Numbered from the stretch's first letter, positions 1 to 9,530 are shown. The stretch: 61,602 bases of DNA from Bacillota bacterium (GCA_023398575.1 JAEWSC010000004.1:1-61602), one strand, 5' to 3'. Numbers and translations are program-made. Notes: generated from the letters alone by a model not told the origin.

Positions 1-1279
1 ATCCTTCTGTTCTGCCGGTGGGATTTTCCGCCACCACACGGTAATGGTACGTGGTATTGGGAATGAGGCCGGTCAGTCCAAAACTCACCGAAGTATCGCC
101 TGTCCCTGTTACAGGGCTTTGGGCTGCCGTCGCATAAGAACCGTAGCCGGTTGTCGTGCCATATTGGAAAGTGACAGCAGTACCTTCATTATTGGCGTTT
201 ACTGTGCCATGAAGGGTTGCGGCGGAATCGGTTATACCGCCGGCTGCGTCCGTTGTTACCACCGGCGCTGCCGTTCCTGTGGTGAAGGTCATATCGCTCC
301 CGTTAACGGTACCTGCGGCGTTCACGCCTGTTACCTTGAAATGGTACGATGTATTGGGCGTAAGGCCTGTGATGGCATTGCTTACGGATGTACTCGCCGT
401 CCCGGTCACAGGGCTTTCGGCTGAAGTTACCGTTGTGCCGTAGGATGCGCTGGTGCCATAGCTAAAAGTAACAACCGTGCTGGCATTATTGGCATTGACT
501 GTGCCGTTCAGCGTTGCACCGGTTGTAGAAATACTGCCGGCATCGTTTGTTGTAACAGACGGTGCAGTAAATACGTTAATCGTAAATGCTTTATCAAAAT
601 ACAGGCTGCCGTTGTCCGTCGACCTTACAAGGATGGAATAGCTGCCTGCAGTCAGCGCTTTGCTTGTTTGAAGCGTAGTTCCAGATATTTGAAAGTCACC
701 GTTGTTTGTATCACCGGTGCCGCTTACCAGCGAATAGGTATGTGTATCACCGGCATCGGTGCTGCTCAAGGTACCGACAGTTGCACCCGCACCCGTGCTG
801 CTGGCGTTGATGTTAGATGCGCTCAGCGCTATATCCGTTGGGGCGTCATTATCGCTAACGACATGAAATGTAATATGGAATGTAGTAATTCCAGTTCCAT
901 TATCCCAGTCTTCTAGAATCACAGAAAATGTATACGTTCCTCCCGTAACTGCATAAAAATCATATGAATAAAAATCCAAACCATAAGAGGTATCAAAAGA
1001 ATTACTATATGATTCGTAAGCCGATATGGGACCCGGATAAGAATCATATAAGTCAGCCCCCCCTGGAGATGGCTGAGTAAAGCCATATCTACCAAATGTG
1101 GTGAAATCATCAAAAAAACTATAAAAGCTAAATCTGTACGGAACTCCTGGCTCGGCATTATATGAAAGATAGACATCTGCAGCTGCTTTTGCTGCATGCT
1201 CCATAAATGGAGAAAACCCAAATATCAAGGTAAGCGCCAAGCATACAGCCATCATCCGTTTGAGTGTCCCCATACACAT
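1..1279 (-). CDS. Secreted cadherin-like / fibronectin III-like surface protein (partial, runs off left edge)
   Basis: Reading the minus strand from the ATG at 1279 gives an uninterrupted frame of about 426 codons to the window edge, so the stop and C terminus lie outside. The N terminus has basic residues, a hydrophobic stretch and an AKA-type signal-peptidase site near residue 33. A short globular region follows, then a cadherin-like domain from about residue 145 (starting NDAPTDIALSAS) and two consecutive Fn3-like repeats, both carrying ATLxGTVNANN and the PNTxYHxxV motif near their ends. A GGAGG site lies 8 bases before the start; an ATG two codons further in is an alternative. The protein is exported and probably surface-bound, with an adhesion or scaffold role inferred only from domain type. 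The cell-wall anchor, if any, is not in the window. Confidence 0.85.
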   Translation of the reverse strand, partial: MCMGTLKRMMAVCLALTLIFGFSPFMEHAAKAAADVYLSYNAEPGVPYRFSFYSFFDDFTTFGRYGFTQPSPGGADLYDSYPGPISAYESYSNSFDTSYGLDFYSYDFYAVTGGTYTFSVILEDWDNGTGITTFHITFHVVSDNDAPTDIALSASNINASSTGAGATVGTLSSTDAGDTHTYSLVSGTGDTNNGDFQISGTTLQTSKALTAGSYSILVRSTDNGSLYFDKAFTINVFTAPSVTTNDAGSISTTGATLNGTVNANNASTVVTFSYGTSASYGTTVTSAESPVTGTASTSVSNAITGLTPNTSYHFKVTGVNAAGTVNGSDMTFTTGTAAPVVTTDAAGGITDSAATLHGTVNANNEGTAVTFQYGTTTGYGSYATAAQSPVTGTGDTSVSFGLTGLIPNTTYHYRVVAENPTGRTEG

Positions 1280-1297
1280 ACCAAAAACCTCCATTAA

Positions 1298-1316
1298 GTA
1301 TCAATTGGATATTGAT
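1298..1316. repeat. Inverted repeat in the leader of the surface-protein gene
   Basis: Two seven-base arms, TATCAAT and ATTGATA, separated by five bases, lie just upstream of the ribosome-binding site of the surface-protein gene. This could be an operator or an mRNA hairpin that affects translation. No function can be assigned. Confidence 0.35.
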
Positions 1317-1456
1317 AGACAGCAAAAAAATAAACAGCATGAAACCATACTGCCTTCATTTCTATAAAGAAGCTTTGTAAAACGCTGTCAGCTTTTGTCT
1401 TATGTAGTTCATGATTTCCTTACCCTTATATTATATAGTTATATGAGCCTGTAACC

Positions 1457-1485
1457 AGTGTAGATGAAGCGCTGCTTTTTGTCAA
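1457..1485 (-). promoter_or_regulatory. Sigma-70-type promoter for the surface-protein gene
   Basis: On the minus strand TTGACA (1485-1480) is followed after 17 bases by TACACT (1462-1457). Transcription would start near 1450, giving a leader of about 170 bases. The leader is AT-rich and I see no known riboswitch in it. Confidence 0.5.
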
Positions 1486-1703
1486 CAAAAAAGGAATCAG
1501 ATCAACAGTTCAAGCAGCATTTATACTAAGGAATAAACTTCAGGCAGCATCAGTAATTAGGGCATGTTTCTAAAAGCATAGGAACCAGAACTTATGCAAG
1601 CCAGATCAAAACGCACCCCAGATGGACAAAGGTAAGAAATCTACGAGCCAGCTTATCAAAATGGGAGGCATTTAAGCTCAAGAATAGATACTGATTTTAC
1701 TTT
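1486..1703. other. Intergenic region with no gene seen
   Basis: The whole stretch 1280-1703 has no convincing gene. It holds the leader and promoter of the surface-protein gene, then AT-rich sequence up to the integrase remnant. No terminator or RNA gene was recognised. Confidence 0.5.
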
Positions 1704-2325
1704 TTACACTCCCACTGCTTGCCGAAGAATGTCATTGATATCCCCCTTAAAAAATGAATGTACCGGCGTAGGTGATCTCGACACTGGCATGCTCCAGTAG
1801 TTTGGAGATGACTTTCACTTCTACCCCTCGGGAATATAAGTTGCTGGCAAAAGAATGTCGTAGCGCATACAGGCCGCGGTGCTCAATACCTGCCGCTTCA
1901 CAGGCATTAGCCATTGTCATCAACAGATGCCGGTAACCGACATGCTCTCCAGTTTGCGTAGCAAATATATAGGGGCAGCTAATCACCTGCTATATTTTCA
2001 GATGCCGGATGGCTTCCATGGCCTTGCTGTTTAGGGGAATAGTCCGCTTGCCGGACTCTGTTTTCGTAGTCCGCTGGACGATGTCCGTTCACACGGACCA
2101 TGGTTGTTTACTCGTAGTGTCCGCTTTACTTCATCGATATCGTTCCACTCTAGTGCCAAGGCTTCGCCGGCCAGGAGTCTGGTCTCCCAAATAAGAACAG
2201 CTCCCATCCATAACGGAAGCGGAGCTTGTTACCTTTTTGTTCGGTGAATGCGGCCACCAGTCTTTCATGTTCCCTTTTTCGTAGGAGAAGACGACCTTTG
2301 TGTTGTAGGTCATGGGAGGTATCTG
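1704..2325 (-). pseudogene. Decayed tyrosine recombinase (integrase), C-terminal half
   Basis: The minus strand carries a degraded relative of the intact integrase at 34047-35285. A piece at 1747-1986 matches the catalytic core (GEHVGYRHLL, ALRHSFASNLY, VKVISKLL). A piece at about 2240-2313 matches the region around MTHNTKV, out of frame with the first. Homology runs at DNA level to a stop at 1704 that corresponds to the intact gene's terminus. The intact HALR motif reads YALR, LGH reads LEH, and a frameshift removes the catalytic tyrosine segment. The N-terminal DNA-binding part is absent. The gene cannot encode an active recombinase and marks an old integration or recombination event. Confidence 0.85.
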
Positions 2326-2453
2326 TGCAGCGAGCCGGAAATTGAAATCAAAAGATGAGTAAAGATGGATGGCTCTACAGCGATGCTGACTGCTTTGTTG
2401 GTTGTACTTTCACTGGCTAGTGTGACCTGCCTACCGAGAATTGGACCAGAAGC

Positions 2454-2487
2454 AAATTGAGTCAGTCCTGCTAGATTGACTCAATTT
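2454..2487. repeat. Perfect 11-bp inverted repeat
   Basis: AAATTGAGTCA at 2454-2464 and its exact reverse complement TGACTCAATTT at 2477-2487 are separated by 12 bases. The repeat lies between the integrase remnant and the promoter of the epimerase-like gene. Neither strand shows a clean T-run after the stem, so an operator or a recombination scar is as likely as a terminator. Confidence 0.6.
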
Positions 2488-2517
2488 CGTGATGGGCGGT
2501 TTCTTTGTGAGAAGGCC

Positions 2518-2527
2518 ATGATATAAT
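2518..2527 (+). promoter_or_regulatory. Extended -10 promoter for the epimerase-like gene
   Basis: TATAAT at 2522-2527 is preceded by TG one base upstream, an extended -10 element. No good -35 box lies at 17 bases, as is usual for extended -10 promoters or activator-dependent ones. The gene starts 63 bases downstream. Confidence 0.45.
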
Positions 2528-2590
2528 GAACAAAAGGGGCAAAAAACAGACTAAAGAAAACAGATGCAGTAAACGGAGGCACTAAATACA

Positions 2591-3430
2591 ATGTATCGCT
2601 ATAGCATGACTCAATGGATTGCAGGGAACCAGCCAATTCAAAAAACGCTTCAGCAATTGAAGGCTTGTGGTTACGATGGGGTAGAGTTTGGCGCTGAACC
2701 CTATCAAGATTTACATGCACTAAAAGCAACCATGGAGGAGCACGGGCTGATGTGTACATCGCTATGCGGCATGTATACCTCTCAGCGAGATTTGGCCTCC
2801 TCCGACTCTAAGATCCGTGAGTTTGCTTAGAAATATCTGCACGATTCTATCGACATGGCGGCTCTGCTTGGCGCAAAGCTGCTCATCGTGGTTCCGTCTC
2901 CAGTGGGGAAAATTGCTCCGGATAACACCTATGAAGAAGCCTGGGAGAACGCACTCTTAAGCATACAGGCCGTGGTCGATCATGCTCAGCAAAACGGTGT
3001 GTTGCTGGCCATGGAAGCCATCAACCGGTATGAAACTTTCTTAGCGCCCAATTTGACGTTGATGAAGAAGTTTGTGGAGCAGGTAGGTCATCCATCTGTG
3101 AAGTTGATGGCAGACCTTTTCCACATGGCGCTGGAGGAGCGCAGCATCGAAGAAAGCCTGCGGATAGTGGCGCCGCATTTGGTGCACATCCATATTGCAG
3201 ACAATACTCGAGAACCGGCGGGCTTTGGGCTTACCGATTTCAAGGCGGCCTTTCGGGTTTTAGGAGAAATCGGGTATGACGGAGCTATTACAATGGAGTT
3301 TTTACCGCCGGTAGCAAATCCTTATCAGGCCATTCAGATGGATTCCCAAGACGGCCGCATGGAGCTGTATATGCGTCAGTCGCTTGAATATATTCGATGT
3401 GTGGTACAAACGTTGGATCGGGCGAGGTAA
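2591..3430 (+). pseudogene. Sugar-phosphate isomerase/epimerase-like TIM barrel with an in-frame TAG
   Basis: One continuous frame of 280 codons is interrupted only by TAG at 2828-2830. Without it the protein would be a full-length xylose-isomerase-like TIM barrel of the D-psicose/D-tagatose 3-epimerase type. The expected metal ligands are present: Glu142 (in AMEAINRYE), Asp175 (LMADLFHM), His201 (HIHIAD) and Glu236 (TMEFLPP), plus an Arg in DNTRE. Such enzymes epimerise ketoses or isomerise sugar derivatives in the cytoplasm. GGAGG precedes the ATG at 2591. Codons after the TAG look fully conserved, so inactivation is recent, or the TAG is a sequencing error. Internal restart at ATG 2855 would lack the first two strand-helix units and is unlikely to fold. 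Confidence 0.8.
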
Positions 3431-3491
3431 AGCCCACAACAATCTATAATCATAATGAATAATCTATCGGTTTTTTCATTTCCTATTGGTT

Positions 3492-5345
3492 CTACCTCGC
3501 GTCTACATAATGCTGCGCCTGCGCATGCCACAGGGCGGCATAAAGGCCATCAGCATCGGAAAGCAAATCATCATGATTACCGCGCTGCACGAGCTCGCCG
3601 CTGTCAAAAACAGCGATATCGTGGCAGAACCGGCAGGAGGATAGTCGGTGCGAAATAAAGACGGCCGTTTTCGAACCGATGGTCTTTTCAAAGGTGGAAT
3701 ACACTTCAAACTCGGCGATGGGGTCGAGGGCAGCGGTCGGTTCATCCAAAACGATGATTCCGGCGTCTTTATACAGTGCCCGCGCCAGTGCGATTTTTTG
3801 CGCTTCGCCGCCGGAAAGTTGCACGCCTTCCTCGTCAAATTCCTTGTAAAGGATCGTATCCAATCCCAACGGAAGCTTTCCCAAACGCTCACCGAAACCC
3901 GCATCATGGAGGCAGCGCAGCGCCTTCTCTTTATCGGGTGTATTGGAAATGGCGACATTTGCACCTATCGTCAGCGGAAAAAGCTTGAAGTCCTGAAATA
4001 CGACGGAAAATAACCGGCGATACGCCTGAAAGTCGTACTCCTGTATGTTGACGCCACCCAGCAGTATTTCGCCCTCCGTAGGGTCGTACAAGCGGCAGAG
4101 CAGCTTGATCATGGTGGTCTTGCCGCTGCCGTTTAACCCGACAATTGCCAACCGCCGGTTTGCATTAATCGTCATGTTCAGGTTTTTCAGTGCGTAGGTT
4201 TCAGTGCCAGGATAGCGGAAGCTGACATTGCGAAACTCAAAATGGTATGCTGTGTCGTTTGGAATGGGCTTGCTTCCCTTGACCAGCGCGTCCGGCAGAT
4301 GTAAAAAGTCCAACAGTGGTTTAATGTACACCGCATTGTTGTACGCACGCCCTAAATCGTTGAAAAGCGCCGTCACTGCTGTCACCAGCGCGGTCACTGC
4401 GCCGACATATTGCACGACATACCCTATCGCGTACATTCCTGCCAGCGCCCTAAGCCCGATGAGCAGGTAGACCGCCCCGCCCACCACGGCCATGCCCGCG
4501 GCGGAAAAGCCACCGAGGCGGCCTTCAAAGAAGAAAAAGCGCAGCCAGCTTTTCACATTATAACTGTAAGAAAAAATATGCTCCAGCATGCTTCCCTGCT
4601 GGTATAGGCGGATATCCTTGGCAGCTTGGTCGGATTTCAAATAATTGTTGTAATACGAGGCGGCCGTGTTGGACTTTGTGTTTTCGGCAAACACTTCATC
4701 CAGCATTTTCTTTTCTTTTTTTCGGAACAGGATATTCAACGCTAGCGTTACGGCTACCAGCAGCACTAGCAGCAGCGTTGCAATATGCGTTGTGGCAAAA
4801 GTCTGGTCATACACCGCATTGCTATGAAACATTCCCGCCAGCAGCACGCCGGAGAAGATCAGCGAAAATAGGCCGACTGAAACCGATTGTGATATCCAGT
4901 ACAGATTTATCAGCCCCAAACCGTTCCCGCGAGCCTTCGTATCCATGACGGCCAGCTTTTCAGAAATCTCGCTGTTTTCCGTGTGAGGAAAGTCCATTTT
5001 CGCAAACTGCTCCGCCTCCATGCCCAGCATGTCGGCATAGGCAAACCAGAAGGTAGACAAATCCACCTCACGTGTAAGCAACGATTTCAACGCAGAAAAA
5101 GTAAAACTAAGCAGCACGGTTAACGTGGCATAGCCAGCTATGGCGGAAACATCACGGTTTCTCGCCAGTTCATTGAGAATGCGCGCGGAAAAGAAAAGCT
5201 GCATCATCGGTACAAATGCTGTGATGAACGACTGTCCCAGCAGCGCCCAAAGATAAGAGGGCGACAAGCGCATCACCACGCGCAAGCCTTGCAGCGTCCA
5301 TTTTACTTGATCCATAAAGCGAGGCTTTTTTTCATTATTCTCCAT
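3492..5345 (-). CDS. ABC exporter half-transporter (membrane domain plus ATPase), second subunit
   Basis: A 617-residue fused permease-ATPase. The first ~330 residues hold about six membrane segments of the ABC exporter fold. The ATPase domain has Walker A GLNGSGKTT, signature LSGGEAQK, Walker B IIVLDEPTAALD and H-loop ISHRL, all canonical. I place the start at ATG 5345: GAGGAG lies seven bases upstream, and longer frames would run back through the neighbour. It overlaps the upstream half-transporter gene by 11 bases, so the two are translationally coupled and probably form a heterodimer. The substrate (drug, lipid or peptide) is unknown; no C39 peptidase domain or precursor gene is nearby. 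Confidence 0.9.
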   Translation of the reverse strand: MENNEKKPRFMDQVKWTLQGLRVVMRLSPSYLWALLGQSFITAFVPMMQLFFSARILNELARNRDVSAIAGYATLTVLLSFTFSALKSLLTREVDLSTFWFAYADMLGMEAEQFAKMDFPHTENSEISEKLAVMDTKARGNGLGLINLYWISQSVSVGLFSLIFSGVLLAGMFHSNAVYDQTFATTHIATLLLVLLVAVTLALNILFRKKEKKMLDEVFAENTKSNTAASYYNNYLKSDQAAKDIRLYQQGSMLEHIFSYSYNVKSWLRFFFFEGRLGGFSAAGMAVVGGAVYLLIGLRALAGMYAIGYVVQYVGAVTALVTAVTALFNDLGRAYNNAVYIKPLLDFLHLPDALVKGSKPIPNDTAYHFEFRNVSFRYPGTETYALKNLNMTINANRRLAIVGLNGSGKTTMIKLLCRLYDPTEGEILLGGVNIQEYDFQAYRRLFSVVFQDFKLFPLTIGANVAISNTPDKEKALRCLHDAGFGERLGKLPLGLDTILYKEFDEEGVQLSGGEAQKIALARALYKDAGIIVLDEPTAALDPIAEFEVYSTFEKTIGSKTAVFISHRLSSCRFCHDIAVFDSGELVQRGNHDDLLSDADGLYAALWHAQAQHYVDAR

Positions 5346-7224
5346 CGGCTTGCTCCTCTGCGCGGATGTTGCAAAGTGCCGTACGATCCGCGTCCGCTGC
5401 ATCGTTTTGCTGATAATAACTGGCTTGCGTTTCAAACATATGAGCGTAAATACCCCCAAGCCGCATGAGCTCCTCATGTGTACCCATTTCCGCAATGGAA
5501 TCTTTTTCTGCCGCGCCGTCAATGAGTATAATACGGTCGCAAAAACGGGTACTTGCCAGCCGGTGGGAGATGTATACGCTGGTTTTGCCCTGCGTCAGCT
5601 CCGCGTATTTTTGATATACCTCGTTCTCCGCTAAAGGGTCCAGGGCGGCTGTGGGCTCATCCAGCAAAATCACCGGCGCATCCTTGTATAACGCCCGCGC
5701 CATAGCCAGCTTTTGCTTTTCGCCGCCAGAAAGCTCAATTGCATCCGCATTTACCGCGCGAACCAGCAGTGTTTTTTCTTTTTCCGGCAGGCTGTTTACC
5801 TTCTCGCTTAGGCCGACCAATGCTAGGCATTGGGTTACTTTAGCGCAGTCGGTCGTATCTGGCGGCTGCTGACTGATGTTACCGGCGATGTCTGCAGAAA
5901 GAAGGTGGATATCCTGAAAAACAGGCGAAAACTGGGTGAATAGTTCGTCGCGGTTATAGGCAAGCAGCGGTTTGCCTGCATAGGAGACTTGCCCTTCGGT
6001 GGGCAGGTAAAGGCCGCAGAGCAGCTTTATAAACGTGGTTTTCCCAGCACCGTTCGCGCCTACTACCGCCAGGCGTTCGCCTGGACGAATCGTGAGATTT
6101 ACATGCCGCAGCGCGGGTTTTACAGCTTTCGGGTAGGTGTAGCTGACATTTTCAAAGCGGATTTCAGGCGGCAGGGCGTCGCTTCCCGGCAATGGTACAC
6201 CCGCTCCCGTGTTCATACGGTCAGGGTATTTGAGCATGGCCTGCATATCCGCCATCTCCACAGCAGACTTGGCCAAATCGCTGGCAGCTACCAAAATGCC
6301 GGAAATCCAGCCGCCCAGCGCACCAATGGCGGCAAACACGAATACAAACTCGCCCAATTCCAGCTTGTTTTGCAGAAGAAGCGAAATGAGCAGGCCGTAC
6401 GCGATGCCATCACGCAGCAAAATCATCGCGCCGTCCATCAGGTTTGCCTGCATTTGTTTGGTCAGCACAGCTTTTTCCGCCGCCCGATTCTCTTTGCGCA
6501 GCGTTTGCAGAAAATCCCTCAGCCATGGAAATGCGCCGTACATGCGGATGTCCTTGGCAGACGCGGGATCGCGCATGGTATTTTGCAAGGCCAAATACTT
6601 GCGATTCAGCTTGCTGCGTTCTTCACGTGTTGCTTCGTTATACCTGCGGGAGCGGGCAAGCGCCCACCAGTTGCACCCCGCACAAAACAGAAGCACAAGC
6701 AAAATGATGGAATTGACCTGGGCGATGACACCGGCATAGAGAAGAAAGCCGAACACGTTGGATAAAAGCTGTACGAGTGTTCGCGGAATGTTCATCGCCA
6801 ATGTGTGGTTGCTCTGCACGGCCTTTTCTGATTTGTCCATGACAGCCTTGAAGTCGGGATGTTCCAATTGCTCATAATCCATGTTGATCTGTTTGGCCGC
6901 CGTTTTGAGCATAAAAGAAAAGATACCTGTGGTACCCATACAATGATCGACAATGCTATCGGTGAAACTTTTCCCATAACCCAGTGCGACCAACATGAAC
7001 GCCAAGGCACCTACCACGAGCAGAAAATGAGAAACGTCCGAATGCTGCCCAATCAAGTCAATAACAGCCTTTGGCATGTAAATGCCTGCGTAAGGCAATG
7101 CCACCCGAAACACGACCGCCAGAGCGCAGCAAATCACCAGAGATTTGCGCACTTGCCAGTATGTGTAAAGGGAGAGCTTTATGGCGTCCCAAATCCTGCC
7201 GCTAGACTTTTTTGATTTTATCAT
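5335..7224 (-). CDS. ABC exporter half-transporter (membrane domain plus ATPase), first subunit
   Basis: A 629-residue fused permease-ATPase with membrane segments across residues 25-330 and an ATPase domain carrying GANGAGKTT, LSGGEKQK, VILLDEPTAALD and ISHRL. It is first in a two-gene operon and overlaps its partner by 11 bases. Both subunits keep catalytic-looking sites, so this is not an obvious degenerate-site heterodimer. A promoter with an operator-like inverted repeat lies just upstream. It acts in the cytoplasmic membrane and exports an unknown substrate using ATP. Confidence 0.9.
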   Translation of the reverse strand: MIKSKKSSGRIWDAIKLSLYTYWQVRKSLVICCALAVVFRVALPYAGIYMPKAVIDLIGQHSDVSHFLLVVGALAFMLVALGYGKSFTDSIVDHCMGTTGIFSFMLKTAAKQINMDYEQLEHPDFKAVMDKSEKAVQSNHTLAMNIPRTLVQLLSNVFGFLLYAGVIAQVNSIILLVLLFCAGCNWWALARSRRYNEATREERSKLNRKYLALQNTMRDPASAKDIRMYGAFPWLRDFLQTLRKENRAAEKAVLTKQMQANLMDGAMILLRDGIAYGLLISLLLQNKLELGEFVFVFAAIGALGGWISGILVAASDLAKSAVEMADMQAMLKYPDRMNTGAGVPLPGSDALPPEIRFENVSYTYPKAVKPALRHVNLTIRPGERLAVVGANGAGKTTFIKLLCGLYLPTEGQVSYAGKPLLAYNRDELFTQFSPVFQDIHLLSADIAGNISQQPPDTTDCAKVTQCLALVGLSEKVNSLPEKEKTLLVRAVNADAIELSGGEKQKLAMARALYKDAPVILLDEPTAALDPLAENEVYQKYAELTQGKTSVYISHRLASTRFCDRIILIDGAAEKDSIAEMGTHEELMRLGGIYAHMFETQASYYQQNDAADADRTALCNIRAEEQADGE

Positions 7225-7258
7225 TAGTTTATCTGCCTTGTTTTATCTATACTTTTTC

Positions 7259-7297
7259 GCACGGTATATGTTATATCAATAAAATCCGTGCTGTCAA
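7259..7297 (-). promoter_or_regulatory. Promoter of the ABC exporter operon with inverted repeat over the -10
   Basis: On the minus strand TTGACA (7297-7292) and TATAAC (7275-7270) are 16 bases apart. The arms GCACGG (7291-7286) and CCGTGC (7264-7259) flank the -10 box symmetrically, which would suit a repressor site controlling the exporter. No dedicated regulator gene sits beside it. Confidence 0.5.
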
Positions 7298-7299
7298 GA

Positions 7300-7954
7300 A
7301 TATGTGCAAATTGATGAGCCGTTTGGAATTCGAAGCGAATGGTGAAGATTGATGACACTGTCCCTAACAGCATTTTAATAAATGGGTAATTGTGATATAC
7401 TTTCTTAGGCTTCTAGGAATATGAAAACAGGTATTTTAGGACAGGATTTGATAAGACATCTTCTCCTTCCATGAACTGCTGTTGAAATTCCGAATGATAC
7501 AAGCACAGCGCCTGACCACCGCCAGCGAGGGCATTGTTATCGCGGAGATATCTTAAGCCTGCGGTTACATGTCAGCCCCTGTTTTGCGGCGGCATTCAAG
7601 TGATACATTTGTATGCTGCCAACGAAATACCGACTTTTCACGCTTACCCAGCCTGGTGGGATACAGAACATAGTAAATGGCTGAGGCTCGTAACCTCCAC
7701 TGGTGCTTGCTTTGGGATAATGGTGCGGCGCGAAATTGGCATGTGCTGGGGCGTGCTGGTGAAATGGTACTTCATTGCTTTCAAATCAATTTGCTGTTTT
7801 TATAAAACACAAAGTGGCATTACATGGTTGATACTATGCGAAAGTGTTGTTGCGGAGAGTGTAGTAAGCGGTGGTTTGCAATCGGAAATTACATTCGCGA
7901 TGATAATTGAGAAGCAGGAATATACTGAACATTGAAACGGTTAGGGGGATTATT
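7300..7954. other. Intergenic region, about 650 bases, no supported gene
   Basis: Between the exporter promoter and the ABC-F gene I find no frame with recognisable protein similarity. A 133-codon frame (7534-7935) has atypical composition and ends inside the ABC-F ribosome-binding region. The sequence may be decayed DNA left by insertion of the ABC-F gene. Confidence 0.4.
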
Positions 7955-9508
7955 TTGAGCATATTAAACGCACAAAATGTAACACATGGATTTGGTGCAC
8001 GGCAAATACTTAACAATGCATCCTTTCAGATTTTAAATGGTGAGCATGTTGGATTGGTGGGAGCAAACGGTGATGGAAAGTCCACATTTTTAAACATAAT
8101 TATGGGTAAACTTCAGCCTGATCAAGGTAAAATTGAATGGTGCAACCGTATATCGGTTGGCTATCTTGATCAACATACTGCCTTACCTGCCGGAAGTACC
8201 ATTCGTGATGTACTCAAAGGTGCCTTTGGGCATATGTTTGAGCTTGAGAAGGAGATGCTCGATATATATGAAAAAATGGCAACTCAAGATAGTGACATAG
8301 ATATCATGCTTGAAAATGTGGGCGAAATTCAAGCCATGTTGGAGCAAAGCGGTTTTTACGCAATTGATACGAAAATTAATGAAGTTGCAAATGGCTTAGG
8401 GTTAGGTGAAATAGGTCTTGATAAACTGGTTAATGAGTTGTCCGGTGGGCAACGCTCTAAAGTGCTTTTAACCAAACTTATTTTAGAAAACCCCATGATC
8501 CTAATTTTAGATGAACCAACAAATTTTTTGGACGAGAATCATATCAATTGGCTTACTGATTTTTTAGTTAACCATGAGAATGCTTTGGTTTTAGTATCGC
8601 ACGACACAGCATTCATGAGTAAGGTAGTAAATGTCATTTATCATATTGAAGACGGAAATATGCAACGATATACAGGGTCCTATGAGCAGTTTCTAGAGGC
8701 ACTCTCATTGAAAAAAAGACAACACGAGCAAGCTTATAAGAAGCAGCAAAAAGAAATTGATAAGCTTGAAACATATGTTGCGAAGAATAAGGCGAGGGCC
8801 GCAACGGCTACCCTTGCAAGAAGCAAGCAAAAGCAGCTTGACAAGATGGATATTGTGGACAAATTGAAAGACAAGCCGAAACCTACCTTTGGATTTAAAA
8901 CCGCACGAACACCAGGAAAGGTGATTTTTAAAGCGATAGATCTTGTGCTTGGGTACAATGAGCCGCTTACCACACCCTTTAGTATTGCAATGGAGCGGAA
9001 CAAAAAGATTGCGATTAAAGGCGTTAACGGGCTGGGGAAATCTACTCTTTTGAAAACATTATTAGGTGTAATCCCGCCAATATCAGGTTCAATAGAACTT
9101 GATCCTTATCTTCAGTCTGGCTATTTTGAGCAAGAAGATTCAAGAGACAATAAAAATACGGCTTTACAAGAAGTTTGGGATGAGTTCCCTTCCATGTCAA
9201 ATGCTGAAGTAAGAGGAGCATTAGCAAGATGCGGGCTTACAGCAGATCATATATCAAGCCAGATGAGAGTGCTTTCTGGCGGAGAAAGTGCAAAGGTTCG
9301 TCTTTGCAAGATTATGCTAAGAGAGTTAAATTGGCTTGTGCTTGATGAGCCTACAAATCACCTTGATGTTGAGGCAAAAGCTGAGCTGAAACGTGCCCTA
9401 AAAGAATTTAACGGTACAATTTTACTTGTAAGCCATGAGCCAGAGTTTTACGAAGATTGGATTAGCGAAGTGTGGAATTTGGAGAGCTGGACAACGAAAA
9501 TTGTGTAA
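7955..9508 (+). CDS. ABC-F family ATPase (ribosome-associated)
   Basis: A 517-residue protein of two ATPase domains and no membrane segments. Domain 1 has GANGDGKST, LSGGQRSK and LILDEPTNFLD. A basic linker rich in Lys, Arg and Ala (about residues 240-300) follows. Domain 2 has GVNGLGKST, LSGGESAK and VLDEPTNHLD. ABC-F proteins act on stalled ribosomes; some protect against ribosome-targeting antibiotics and others are housekeeping factors. Sequence alone does not tell me which this is. The start is TTG at 7955, six bases after a TAGGGGGA Shine-Dalgarno; the ATG at 7907 lies before that site. The gene is clearly more AT-rich than its neighbours and sits between a gene-poor stretch and an IS remnant, which suggests transfer. 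Confidence 0.88.
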   Translation: MSILNAQNVTHGFGARQILNNASFQILNGEHVGLVGANGDGKSTFLNIIMGKLQPDQGKIEWCNRISVGYLDQHTALPAGSTIRDVLKGAFGHMFELEKEMLDIYEKMATQDSDIDIMLENVGEIQAMLEQSGFYAIDTKINEVANGLGLGEIGLDKLVNELSGGQRSKVLLTKLILENPMILILDEPTNFLDENHINWLTDFLVNHENALVLVSHDTAFMSKVVNVIYHIEDGNMQRYTGSYEQFLEALSLKKRQHEQAYKKQQKEIDKLETYVAKNKARAATATLARSKQKQLDKMDIVDKLKDKPKPTFGFKTARTPGKVIFKAIDLVLGYNEPLTTPFSIAMERNKKIAIKGVNGLGKSTLLKTLLGVIPPISGSIELDPYLQSGYFEQEDSRDNKNTALQEVWDEFPSMSNAEVRGALARCGLTADHISSQMRVLSGGESAKVRLCKIMLRELNWLVLDEPTNHLDVEAKAELKRALKEFNGTILLVSHEPEFYEDWISEVWNLESWTTKIV

Positions 9509-9530
9509 GAGTCCGAGGCGTTAACTAAAG

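Noticed and set aside
44..916. Plus-strand frames opposite the left-edge surface protein
   Set aside because: The minus strand has one long open frame with signal peptide and clear domains; the plus frames are its shadows.
1280..1456. Leader of the surface-protein gene as a c-di-GMP riboswitch
   Set aside because: None of the conserved riboswitch core motifs could be found.
2828..2830. TAG as pyrrolysine or selenocysteine-like recoding in the epimerase
   Set aside because: No insertion element is visible, TAG falls at a non-catalytic position, and nothing else in the window suggests recoding; a mutation is simpler.
5989..6765. A 258-codon plus-strand frame inside the first exporter gene
   Set aside because: Antisense to a well-conserved ABC transporter; no domain or start signal.
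3492..7224. The exporter pair as part of a peptide-antibiotic locus
   Set aside because: No precursor, leader peptidase or modifying enzyme lies beside it; the substrate stays unknown.
7534..7935. A 133-codon plus-strand frame before the ABC-F gene
   Set aside because: No ribosome-binding site, odd composition rich in Cys and Trp, no recognisable motif, and it ends inside the ABC-F start region.
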